NCBI GenBank assembly: GCA_947482805.1
Contig: CANKLK010000122.1
Span: 1 to 6,196 of the forward strand
Length of the DNA: 6,196 nt
Source: Flavobacteriaceae bacterium
GTDB taxonomy: Bacteria; Bacteroidota; Bacteroidia; Flavobacteriales; Flavobacteriaceae
Direction: 5' to 3'
Shown here: positions 1 to 6,196 of the stretch, piece by piece
Numbering within the stretch: position 1 is the stretch's first letter
Layout of the letters: each line of letters starts with the position of its first letter
Made by a program: the position numbers and the translations under genes
Notes under the pieces: generated by a model
The model's database searches: none
The model's input: the letters and a program-made list of their open reading frames with translations, nothing else
Told to the model about the DNA's origin: nothing

Positions 1-68
1 ATTTTGTTATAAAATTAGCAAAGTTTTTATAGAATACAATTGTTTGTTGTTTGGCAAATTTTTAACGC

Positions 69-97
69 TTGGTTATTCAGTAAAAATTGTACATTTA
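69..97 (+). promoter_or_regulatory. Weak candidate Bacteroidota-type promoter upstream of the DUF4175 gene
   Basis: TTG at 69-71 is followed after 18 bases by TACATTTA at 90-97. This matches seven of eight positions of the known Bacteroidota -7 element TAnnTTTG, with a TTG-type -33 element at an acceptable distance. Transcription would then start near 101-105, leaving about 20 bases before the start codon at 124. The surrounding DNA is very AT-rich, so chance matches are likely: a second 7/8 match, TACAATTG at 35-42, has no partner element at a suitable distance. Nothing else was recognised in 1-123. Confidence 0.22.
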
Positions 98-123
98 TCG
101 GTTATAAAAAGTAATTATAAAAA

Positions 124-3100
124 TTGGACAATTCAAAGATTATATATAAAAAGTTAGAGGGCTTTATTACAAAGTATTACACTAACGAATTGCTAAAGGG
201 AATTATTTTCTTTGTTGGTATTGGTTTGATGTATTTCATATTCACCTTGTTTGTAGAATACTTTCTTTGGCTTAAACCAACGGCGAGAACTATATTGTTT
301 TACACATTTGTTCTTGTTGAATTCTTTCTGCTTTTTAGATTTATTTGTTTTCCGCTATTCAAATTATCCAAATTGCAGCAAGGAATTAATTACGAGGAAG
401 CTTCGAAGATTATCGGAAATCATTTTGGTGAAATAGAAGATAAACTGACTAATTTTTTACAGCTTTCTTATGATAGTAACAAATCCGAATTGTTAGCCGC
501 ATCGATTGACCAAAAAGCAAATACACTGCAACCGATTCCTTTCGGGAATGCTATTAACTTTGGTAATAACAAGAAATATTTGCCTTTAGCGATAATTCCT
601 ATTTTGTTTTTTGCGTTCTTTTATCTCTCAGGAAACAGTAATTTTATTTCACAAAGTTTCAATAGAGTAGTGAATTTCAAACAACAGTTTTTACCGCCAG
701 CACCTTTTGAATTTGTGGTTTTGAATACTAATTTACAAACAGAACAAAATAAAGATTTCTTGTTGAAGGTAAGAACCGTTGGTAAAGTTATCCCTGAAAA
801 TGCCCTGATTTTAATAGGAGATGAAAGTTATTTTATGGAAAGTAATAAAGTAGGTGAATTTGAATTTGTGATTCCGAAACCTTCTGAAGATATAGAATTT
901 CATATTGAAGCCAACGATGTTTCTTCAATCGATTATAAGCTGAATGTTGTAGCTGTTCCGTCGATTGCCAATTTTGAAATGGTGCTGAATTTCCCAAGTT
1001 ATTTAAATAAAAAGGCGGAAGTTATTAAAGGAACTGGGAACGCTATTATTCCGGAAGGAACTCAGGTAACATGGAAAATGAACACTTTAGCAACACAAAA
1101 GGTGGATTGGATTAATGAAAACGCACATTATTCTTTTGCAAAACAAGATAATATATTTTCATTATCAAAAAGTATCCTTCAAAATGTAGATTATCAAATT
1201 TTAACCTCAAATAATAAAGTTCAGAATTATGAAAAACTGAACTATCAAATTTCTGTAATCAAAGATCAGTTTCCTTCAATCAATGTAAATAATCTACCTG
1301 ATAGTTTAAAGGTAAATAAAAACTTTGTTTTAGGTCAGGTTTCAGATGATTATGGCTTGTCAAAACTTCAAATAGTCTATTATCCCAAGAACACTCCAAA
1401 GAGCACTAAAAAGGCTTTGGTTTCAATAAAGAGAGATGTTTATGACCGGTTTGTATTTTCTTTTCCAAGCAACCTTCCTGTAGAAGAAGGAGTTTCTTAT
1501 GAATATTATTTCGAGATTTTTGATAACGATGCTCTTCACAACTTCAAAAGTACCAAATCTTCGGTGTTTAGCAACAGAATTGCAACAGAAGAGGAGAAAC
1601 AAGACGAAATAATGAACCAACAAAATGAGAATATAAACTCTTTAGCGAAATCTTTAAAAGCACAAGACAAACAATTGTCAGAGTTGGATAAATTGCAAAA
1701 AATGGGCAAGGAAAAAGAGAATTTAGAATACAAAGAGCAACAGAAAGTAAACGATTTTATTCAGCGTCAAAAACAACAAGATGAAATGATGAAAGAGTTT
1801 TCGGAGAAAATGAAAGATAATCTTGAAAAGTTCAAAACGGATAAAAAAGACGAAAAAAAAGAGTTGCTTCAAGATAGATTAGAGAAGACTAAAGAAGAGA
1901 TTGAAAAGAACAAGAAATTATTGGAAGAACTTCAAAAACTGAATGATAAAATTAGTAAGGAAGAGTTGTTTGACAAAATGGAAAAGTTCCAACAAGCAAG
2001 TAAAAACCAGACTAAGAGCTTGGAACAATTAGTAGAGTTGACTAAGCGTTATTATGTGGAGAAAAAAGCCCAACAAATAGCTGATAAAATTAACAAACTT
2101 GCGGAAAAGCAAGATAAACTCGCTGATAAACTTGAGGATAATAATGTTGAAAAACAAGAAGAGATCAATAAAGAATTTGATAAAATTAAAGAAGAATTAA
2201 AAGATTTAGACAAGGAGAACAAAGAGCTAAAAGCTCCGATGGATTTACCTAAATCGGAAGACAAAGAGGAAAGCATAGATGAAGATTTAAATAATGCAAA
2301 AGATCAATTACAAAAAAACCAAAAAGAAAAAGCCAAACCAAAACAAAAGAGCGCCTCAAAAAAAATGAAGCAAATGAGCCAGAAAATGCAAGAACAAATG
2401 GCGTCTGGTGAAATGGAACAAATGGAAGAAGATGTCGAGATGCTTCGTCAGATCTTGGATAATCTTTTAGCGTATTCATTTTCTCAGGAAGAGGTAATGA
2501 AGCAGTTTAAAAACTTAAAACGAGGAGCACCATCATTCAATAAAAACTTAAAAATACAACAAGATATAAAACAACAATTCAAACATGTTGATGATAGTTT
2601 GTTCGCGATGTCTTTAAGAAACCCAAAAATTGCCGAAGATATTACAAAGGAAATAGGAAACGTTCAATACAATGTAGATAAAGCAATTGAAACTTTAGCA
2701 GAGGCCAACGTTCCAAAGGGGAATTCACATCAACAATATGCTGTTTCATCTTCAAACAAACTTGCAGATATGTTAAGTGATATTTTAAATGGTATGCAAA
2801 TGCAAATGTCGGCAGCAGGTGCCGGAAAACCAAAACCAGGACAAGGACAAGGAATGCAGTTACCTGATATCATAAAAAAGCAGGAAGGTTTAGGAGAAAA
2901 AATGAAAAAAGGAATGAAGAAAGGCGATAAACCAGGAGAAGGACAAGAGGGAAATAAAGGAGAAAAAGAAGGTCAGGGCCAAGAAGGAAATAAACCGGGC
3001 GATGGTCAGAAAGGCGGAAAAGGTGGAAAAGGTGGAAAAAGCGGTAATGGAAACAGCCAAGGGCAAGGAAACGACAAAGGTGGCGAAAACGGTCAAGACG

Positions 3101-3516
3101 GAGAAGGCGATGCTAAAGCTATCATGGAGATTTATAAAGAACAACAGCAATTGAGAGAAGCTTTAGAAAAAGAATTAAAGAAACAAGGTGTTGGCGGAAA
3201 TGGTCAAAATACTTTGGACCAAATGAAACAAATAGAAAAGCAATTATTGAACAAAGGGTTTAATAATGAAACGCTTCAAAAGATTTTGAATGTTAAATAT
3301 GAACTGCTTAAATTAGAAAAAGCACTACAACAACAAGGAGAAGATAAGAAACGGCAATCAGAAACAAATAAAAAAGAATTTAATAATCAAGCTACTGCAT
3401 TACCAAGCAGGCTCCAAGAATATTTAAAAAGTATTGAAATTTTAAACAGACAAAGCTTACCTTTGCGCTCCAATTTTAACCAAAGGGTTCAAGAATATTT
3501 TAAGACCAATGATTAG
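124..3516 (+). CDS. DUF4175-type large membrane-anchored coiled-coil protein, function unknown
   Basis: The 1130-residue protein resembles the DUF4175 proteins of flavobacteria, some of which carry an unsupported 'ATPase' label. No biochemical role is established, and no Walker A motif (GxxxxGK[ST]) is visible. Hydrophobic segments lie at about 25-50, 56-77 and 152-170. The rest is probably outside the cytoplasmic membrane (inferred topology). A beta-rich region spans about 190-485 and includes VSDDYGL at 406-412, a motif I associate with this family. A long Lys/Glu/Gln-rich coiled coil runs about 488-760. A probably conserved helical block follows (LRQILDN at 774-780, SFSQEE at 785-790). A Gly/Lys/Gln-rich low-complexity stretch covers about 897-997, and a helical tail ends at 1130. 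The start is TTG: the preceding in-frame codons are TAA (118-120) and AAA, and the first in-frame ATG is residue 36, inside the first membrane segment. The final 8 bases overlap ybeY, suggesting co-transcription and translational coupling. A scaffold or envelope role is possible but is inference. Confidence 0.85.
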   Translation: MDNSKIIYKKLEGFITKYYTNELLKGIIFFVGIGLMYFIFTLFVEYFLWLKPTARTILFYTFVLVEFFLLFRFICFPLFKLSKLQQGINYEEASKIIGNHFGEIEDKLTNFLQLSYDSNKSELLAASIDQKANTLQPIPFGNAINFGNNKKYLPLAIIPILFFAFFYLSGNSNFISQSFNRVVNFKQQFLPPAPFEFVVLNTNLQTEQNKDFLLKVRTVGKVIPENALILIGDESYFMESNKVGEFEFVIPKPSEDIEFHIEANDVSSIDYKLNVVAVPSIANFEMVLNFPSYLNKKAEVIKGTGNAIIPEGTQVTWKMNTLATQKVDWINENAHYSFAKQDNIFSLSKSILQNVDYQILTSNNKVQNYEKLNYQISVIKDQFPSINVNNLPDSLKVNKNFVLGQVSDDYGLSKLQIVYYPKNTPKSTKKALVSIKRDVYDRFVFSFPSNLPVEEGVSYEYYFEIFDNDALHNFKSTKSSVFSNRIATEEEKQDEIMNQQNENINSLAKSLKAQDKQLSELDKLQKMGKEKENLEYKEQQKVNDFIQRQKQQDEMMKEFSEKMKDNLEKFKTDKKDEKKELLQDRLEKTKEEIEKNKKLLEELQKLNDKISKEELFDKMEKFQQASKNQTKSLEQLVELTKRYYVEKKAQQIADKINKLAEKQDKLADKLEDNNVEKQEEINKEFDKIKEELKDLDKENKELKAPMDLPKSEDKEESIDEDLNNAKDQLQKNQKEKAKPKQKSASKKMKQMSQKMQEQMASGEMEQMEEDVEMLRQILDNLLAYSFSQEEVMKQFKNLKRGAPSFNKNLKIQQDIKQQFKHVDDSLFAMSLRNPKIAEDITKEIGNVQYNVDKAIETLAEANVPKGNSHQQYAVSSSNKLADMLSDILNGMQMQMSAAGAGKPKPGQGQGMQLPDIIKKQEGLGEKMKKGMKKGDKPGEGQEGNKGEKEGQGQEGNKPGDGQKGGKGGKGGKSGNGNSQGQGNDKGGENGQDGEGDAKAIMEIYKEQQQLREALEKELKKQGVGGNGQNTLDQMKQIEKQLLNKGFNNETLQKILNVKYELLKLEKALQQQGEDKKRQSETNKKEFNNQATALPSRLQEYLKSIEILNRQSLPLRSNFNQRVQEYFKTND
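2941..3036 (+). repeat. Short internal repeats in the Gly/Lys-rich coding stretch
   Basis: Three tandem 9-bp units of the form AAAGGYGGA occupy 3010-3036 and encode KGG three times (residues 963-971). Just upstream, an 18-bp near-duplicate encoding GQEGNK occurs at 2941-2958 and again at 2977-2994, with two synonymous differences. All units are multiples of three, so gain or loss of copies would change length without breaking the frame. They lie in the low-complexity part of the DUF4175-type protein, which is expected to be flexible. Confidence 0.7.
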
Positions 3517-3928
3517 TTTTAATTACGAGTTGGATTTCAAATTAGATGATGAACAGTTATTTTCAGATTGGCTTTCTAAAGTTATTATCTCTGAAAATAA
3601 GCACGAAGGAGAGATTAATTATATTTTCTGTGACGACAACTATTTAGTTGAAATTAACCAACAGTATTTAGACCACGACACTTTAACAGACATTATTAGT
3701 TTTGATTATTCTGTAGGAAAAGAGTTACATGGCGATGTGTTTATTTCTGTTGAAAGAGTTGTAGAAAACGCTGAAGATTTTAACGTTACATTTGAAGAAG
3801 AATTAAGAAGAGTAATAGTTCACGGCATTTTGCATTACTGTGGCTATAAAGACAAAAACGAGGAAGACGAAAATCTCATGCGTCAAAAAGAAGAAGAAAA
3901 AATGAAAATGTTCCACGTGAAACAATAA
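3509..3928 (+). CDS. ybeY: Endoribonuclease YbeY (rRNA maturation factor)
   Basis: YbeY is a metal-dependent single-strand endoribonuclease of the cytoplasm. It acts in 16S rRNA 3'-end maturation and ribosome quality control in other bacteria. The 139-residue length is somewhat shorter than the E. coli protein (about 155). Family signatures are visible: HDTLTDIISFDY at 56-67, GDVFIS at 75-80 and HGILHYCGYKDK at 105-116. H105 and H109 match the first two metal-binding histidines of the family pattern HGxLHLxGYDH. The position of the third histidine is D115. From memory this KDK variant is usual in Bacteroidota, so I do not read it as inactivation. The ATG at 3509 overlaps the end of the upstream gene by 8 bases (3509-3516), there is no Shine-Dalgarno motif, and the N-terminus MISFNYE looks typical. 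The last codons (M134-Q139) coincide with a perfect parS sequence, so a DNA site dictates the C-terminus FHVKQ. Confidence 0.93.
   Translation: MISFNYELDFKLDDEQLFSDWLSKVIISENKHEGEINYIFCDDNYLVEINQQYLDHDTLTDIISFDYSVGKELHGDVFISVERVVENAEDFNVTFEEELRRVIVHGILHYCGYKDKNEEDENLMRQKEEEKMKMFHVKQ
3909..3924. promoter_or_regulatory. parS centromere-like ParB/Spo0J binding site, perfect consensus match
   Basis: The 16-mer TGTTCCACGTGAAACA is an exact match to the bacterial chromosomal parS consensus TGTTNCACGTGAAACA known from Bacillus subtilis Spo0J, and is identical to one of the B. subtilis variants. Its half-sites TGTTCCAC and GTGAAACA form an inverted repeat with one mismatch (position 5). ParB loads on such sites and spreads along the DNA, recruiting the ParA/SMC segregation machinery. 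The site lies within the last coding codons of ybeY, before its TAA stop at 3926-3928. Binding here is inferred from sequence; ParB itself is not in the window. Confidence 0.87.
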
Positions 3929-3932
3929 TATT

Positions 3933-4008
3933 TTAGGGATTCGAGATTTACGATTAAGAATTAAACAAATCTGAATCAAATCCTAGTTCCCTAATCCTAA
4001 ATCCTAAT
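3933..4008. repeat. Degenerate 7-bp repeats in inverted orientation between ybeY and mnmG
   Basis: The gap contains two blocks with 7-bp periodicity. The left block (3933-3960) reads TTAGGGA, TTCGAGA, TTTACGA, TTAAGAA. The right block (3981-4008) reads TCCTAGT, TCCCTAA, TCCTAAA, TCCTAAT, which resembles the left units in reverse complement. The transcript could fold: 3933-3939 pairs with 3988-3994 (7 bp), 3945-3949 with 3978-3982 (5 bp) and 3952-3955 with 3974-3977 (4 bp), leaving an 18-base loop at 3956-3973. No T-run follows the stem, so a classical intrinsic terminator is not supported. The function is unknown; it could be a neutral intergenic repeat or an mRNA processing or stability element. 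Confidence 0.6.
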
Positions 4009-4014
4009 TACAAT

Positions 4015-5886
4015 ATGTTTTTAGAAAAATACGACGTAATAATTGTAGGAGCTGGACATGCAGGATGTGAAGCAGCAGCTGCGGCAGCCAATTTAGGCTG
4101 TAGCACTTTGTTAGTTACAATGAGTCTGCAAAATATAGCTCAGATGTCGTGTAATCCTGCGATGGGCGGAATTGCCAAAGGACAAATCGTACGTGAGATT
4201 GATGCGCTTGGTGGTTATTCCGGAATTGTATCAGACAATACCGCTGTGCAGTTTAAGATGTTGAATAAATCAAAAGGACCTGCAATGTGGTCGCCAAGAG
4301 TGCAGTCAGACAGAATGCGATTTGCAGAAGAATGGCGATTGCGACTAGAACAAACGCCAAATCTCGATTTCTATCAAGAAATGGTTAAAGGGCTTTTGAT
4401 TAAGAATAATAAAATAGAAGGAATTGTAACTTCACTTGGAATTGAAATTAAGGCAAAAACGGTTGTCCTTACTAATGGAACTTTCCTTAATGGGTTAATC
4501 CATATTGGAGATAAACAATTTGGCGGAGGAAGAGCCGGAGAAAGTGCAGCTTTCGGAATTACAGATGATTTAGTCAAAGTAGGTTTTGAAGCCGGAAGGA
4601 TGAAGACCGGAACACCGCCTAGAGTTGATGGGCGTTCATTGGATTATTCTAAAATGAGAGAAGAACCAGGAGATGATATTCCGGATAAATTCTCTTATTC
4701 CGACGAAACAAAACCATTGACACATCAAATGCTTTGTCACATGACCTATACTTCAAATGAAGTGCATAGTATTTTACGAGAAGGGTTCGATCGTTCTCCA
4801 ATGTTTAATGGAAGAATTAAAAGTATAGGACCAAGATATTGTCCATCTATTGAAGATAAAATAAATCGTTTTGCTGACAAAGAAAGGCATCAATTATTTG
4901 TTGAGCCTGAAGGATGGAATACTGTCGAGGTTTATGTTAATGGTTTTTCCACCTCACTACCGGAAGACATTCAGTTTAAAGCTTTGCGCTCGGTTGAAGG
5001 TTTTGAAAAAGTTAAGTTTTTCCGTCCGGGTTATGCCATTGAGTATGATTATTTTCCACCAACGCAATTAAAACATACACTCGAAACTAAACTTGTTGAA
5101 GGATTATATTTTGCTGGACAAATAAATGGCACAACAGGTTACGAAGAAGCAGCGTCTCAAGGAATGATGGCAGGAATAAATGCTGCTTTAAAAGTAAAAG
5201 AGCAAGAGCCAATGATTCTGCGTCGCGATGAAGCTTATATAGGCGTTTTGATAGATGACTTGATTACAAAAGGAACGGAAGAACCCTATAGGATGTTTAC
5301 TTCTCGTGCAGAATACAGAACACTTTTACGACAAGATAATGCGGATTTTAGATTGACTCCAAAAGCATATGAAATCGGATTAGCTTCTGAAAAGCGATTA
5401 AGAAGAATGGAGCATAAGTTCAATGAAAGCGAAAAAATGGTAAACTTTTTTAAGGAAACCAGTATAAGTCCAGAAGAGGCAAATCCAATTTTGGAGGCCA
5501 AAGAAAGTTCTGTAATGGCTCAATCGGATAAAATGTTTAAAGTTTTTTCACGCCCGCAAATTGAATTGGATGACTTTATGAAGTTTGATAAAGTGAAAAA
5601 TTACGTTGCCGAAAATGATTTAGATAAAGAAATAATTGAACAAGCAGAAATACAAGTTAAATATTCAGGTTACATCGAAAAGGAAAGAAACAACGCTGAG
5701 AAATTAATACGTTTAGAAGATATTAAAATCCCTGAGAATTTCGATTATAATAAAATAAAGTCCATGTCGATTGAAGCAAAACAAAAGTTAAGCAAAATCC
5801 GTCCGGTAACCATTTCACAAGCATCAAGAATCAGCGGAGTTTCTCCGTCTGACATTTCAGTTTTATTAATTTACATGGGAAGATAA
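4015..5886 (+). CDS. mnmG: tRNA uridine-5-carboxymethylaminomethyl(34) synthesis enzyme MnmG (GidA)
   Basis: MnmG, with its GTPase partner MnmE, installs the aminomethyl or carboxymethylaminomethyl group at C5 of wobble uridine 34 in certain tRNAs, using FAD and methylene-tetrahydrofolate. It is cytoplasmic. The 623-residue length is full for the family (E. coli 629). The N-terminal FAD Rossmann motif GAGHAG is at 12-17. CNPAMGG at 46-52 contains C46 and GPRYCPSIEDK at 272-282 contains C276, corresponding to the two functionally important cysteines of the E. coli enzyme (C47, C277). The second family signature AGQINGTTGYEEAASQG is at 367-383. The C-terminal helical domain that contacts MnmE and tRNA includes YSGYIEKE at 550-557 and RPVTISQASRISGVSPSDIS at 596-615. 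The ATG at 4015 gives the typical short leader before the Rossmann strand and has no Shine-Dalgarno motif. The gene lies 86 bases after ybeY and is bracketed by two parS-type sequences. No lesion is seen. mnmE is not in the window. Confidence 0.98.
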   Translation: MFLEKYDVIIVGAGHAGCEAAAAAANLGCSTLLVTMSLQNIAQMSCNPAMGGIAKGQIVREIDALGGYSGIVSDNTAVQFKMLNKSKGPAMWSPRVQSDRMRFAEEWRLRLEQTPNLDFYQEMVKGLLIKNNKIEGIVTSLGIEIKAKTVVLTNGTFLNGLIHIGDKQFGGGRAGESAAFGITDDLVKVGFEAGRMKTGTPPRVDGRSLDYSKMREEPGDDIPDKFSYSDETKPLTHQMLCHMTYTSNEVHSILREGFDRSPMFNGRIKSIGPRYCPSIEDKINRFADKERHQLFVEPEGWNTVEVYVNGFSTSLPEDIQFKALRSVEGFEKVKFFRPGYAIEYDYFPPTQLKHTLETKLVEGLYFAGQINGTTGYEEAASQGMMAGINAALKVKEQEPMILRRDEAYIGVLIDDLITKGTEEPYRMFTSRAEYRTLLRQDNADFRLTPKAYEIGLASEKRLRRMEHKFNESEKMVNFFKETSISPEEANPILEAKESSVMAQSDKMFKVFSRPQIELDDFMKFDKVKNYVAENDLDKEIIEQAEIQVKYSGYIEKERNNAEKLIRLEDIKIPENFDYNKIKSMSIEAKQKLSKIRPVTISQASRISGVSPSDISVLLIYMGR

Positions 5887-5892
5887 TTTTTA

Positions 5893-5908
5893 CGTTCCAC
5901 GTGAAACC
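5893..5908. promoter_or_regulatory. Second parS-like site, just after mnmG
   Basis: CGTTCCACGTGAAACC shares the 14-bp core GTTCCACGTGAAAC with the perfect site at 3909-3924 and differs from the 16-bp consensus only at the two outermost bases (C for T, C for A). It begins 7 bases after the mnmG stop codon, inside the 55-base gap before the next gene. Its start is 1984 bases from that of the first site. Many chromosomes carry several clustered parS sites, so a second core match this close supports both. I saw no other CACGTG core in the window. The outer mismatches may lower affinity. Confidence 0.75.
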
Positions 5909-5941
5909 AATTTAGCAAAGCCTTATCAATACAGTCTTTAT

Positions 5942-6196
5942 ATGAGTTTTCAAAATAATATTTTTCATCTAAAAGTTAGAGACTATTCTGTTTCAAAAGA
6001 AATTTTCGAATTGCATCACAACCCGGAATATGATTTGTTAATCACATTTCCAAAGCCAAGTATAGAAAAATTACCAAGCTATTACGAAAGCGAAGATTAT
6101 ATTTCGCATACTGATGGAAAGCGTTCGTTGTTTGAAATAATGTATCATTTCATAAAAAATATTGCACTTAAAAACAAAGTGAAATTAATTAATGCA
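5942..6196 (+). CDS. Probable class I SAM-dependent methyltransferase, 5' part only
   Basis: The reading frame runs from ATG at 5942 to the window edge, giving 85 residues without a stop; the 3' end is missing. The N-terminus (FHLKVRDYSVSKEIFEL at 8-24, TFPKPS at 35-40, YYESEDYISHTDGKRSLFE at 47-65) resembles the leading segment of flavobacterial proteins annotated as class I SAM-dependent methyltransferases. The SAM-binding glycine-rich motif would lie past the edge, so the enzymatic call rests on recalled similarity of this leader alone. The substrate is unknown. The gene starts 55 bases after mnmG on the same strand, with no obvious terminator between, so read-through is possible. The frame is open upstream of the ATG but has no better start codon. 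Confidence 0.65.
   Translation, partial: MSFQNNIFHLKVRDYSVSKEIFELHHNPEYDLLITFPKPSIEKLPSYYESEDYISHTDGKRSLFEIMYHFIKNIALKNKVKLINA

Noticed and set aside
2818..2841. GAGKPKPG stretch (about residues 899-906) resembling a P-loop, which could seem to justify an 'ATPase' label
   Set aside because: It lacks the GK[ST] ending and the preceding hydrophobic strand of Walker A, and lies at the edge of a Gly/Lys/Gln low-complexity region.
1423..3150. Several reverse-strand open frames of 63-86 codons within the DUF4175 gene
   Set aside because: They are shadows of the purine-rich coding strand (Lys/Glu/Gln codons leave few stops on the complement). Their translations are Ser/Leu/Phe-rich and unrecognisable, and they overlap a gene with clear family features.
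3821..3928. ybeY as a decayed gene because of the missing third histidine
   Set aside because: The reading frame is intact, the other family motifs are present, and the KDK variant is recalled as normal in this phylum.
3929..3936. TATTTTAG, a 7/8 match to the Bacteroidota -7 promoter element upstream of mnmG
   Set aside because: No TTG or TTTG element was found at a suitable distance upstream, and matches of this quality are common in AT-rich DNA.
4374..5501. Open frames of 66-71 codons on both strands inside mnmG
   Set aside because: mnmG is intact and strongly recognisable across the whole interval; these frames have no recognisable product.
5887..5941. Possible transcription terminator between mnmG and the methyltransferase gene, from the palindrome there
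   Set aside because: The palindrome is the parS core itself, with a CACGTG centre leaving no proper loop and no T-run after it.

Overview
This window looks like a piece of a Bacteroidota chromosome, most likely a flavobacterium. The DNA is AT-rich and no start codon has a clear Shine-Dalgarno sequence. The large membrane protein, YbeY and MnmG all carry sequence features I associate with Flavobacteriia. This assignment rests on recognising the proteins; no database search was run.

Layout, with all genes on the + strand. Positions 1-123 are AT-rich leader with one weak Bacteroidota-type promoter candidate. Positions 124-3516 encode a 1130-residue DUF4175-type membrane protein with three N-terminal membrane segments, a beta-rich domain, a very long charged coiled coil and a Gly/Lys/Gln-rich low-complexity stretch. 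Its stop overlaps the start of ybeY (3509-3928), which encodes the rRNA maturation endonuclease. After an 86-base gap holding degenerate 7-bp repeats in inverted orientation comes mnmG/gidA (4015-5886), the FAD-dependent tRNA wobble-uridine modification enzyme. From 5942 to the window edge runs the start of a probable SAM-dependent methyltransferase gene.

The most notable non-genic signal is a pair of ParB/Spo0J-type centromere (parS) sequences bracketing mnmG. One (3909-3924) is a perfect match to the 16-bp consensus TGTTNCACGTGAAACA and lies inside the last codons of ybeY, where it encodes the C-terminal residues FHVKQ. The other (5893-5908) shares the 14-bp core GTTCCACGTGAAAC and lies just after the mnmG stop codon. 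This suggests that the locus belongs to the chromosome-segregation region and may be close to the replication origin.

The named genes are housekeeping functions in RNA maturation: YbeY acts on rRNA and MnmG on tRNA. The DUF4175 protein is translationally linked to ybeY but has no established function. I see no mobile element, CRISPR array, tRNA or rRNA gene. I found no clear new multi-gene system; the parS pair and the repeat-bearing gap are the parts worth following up.
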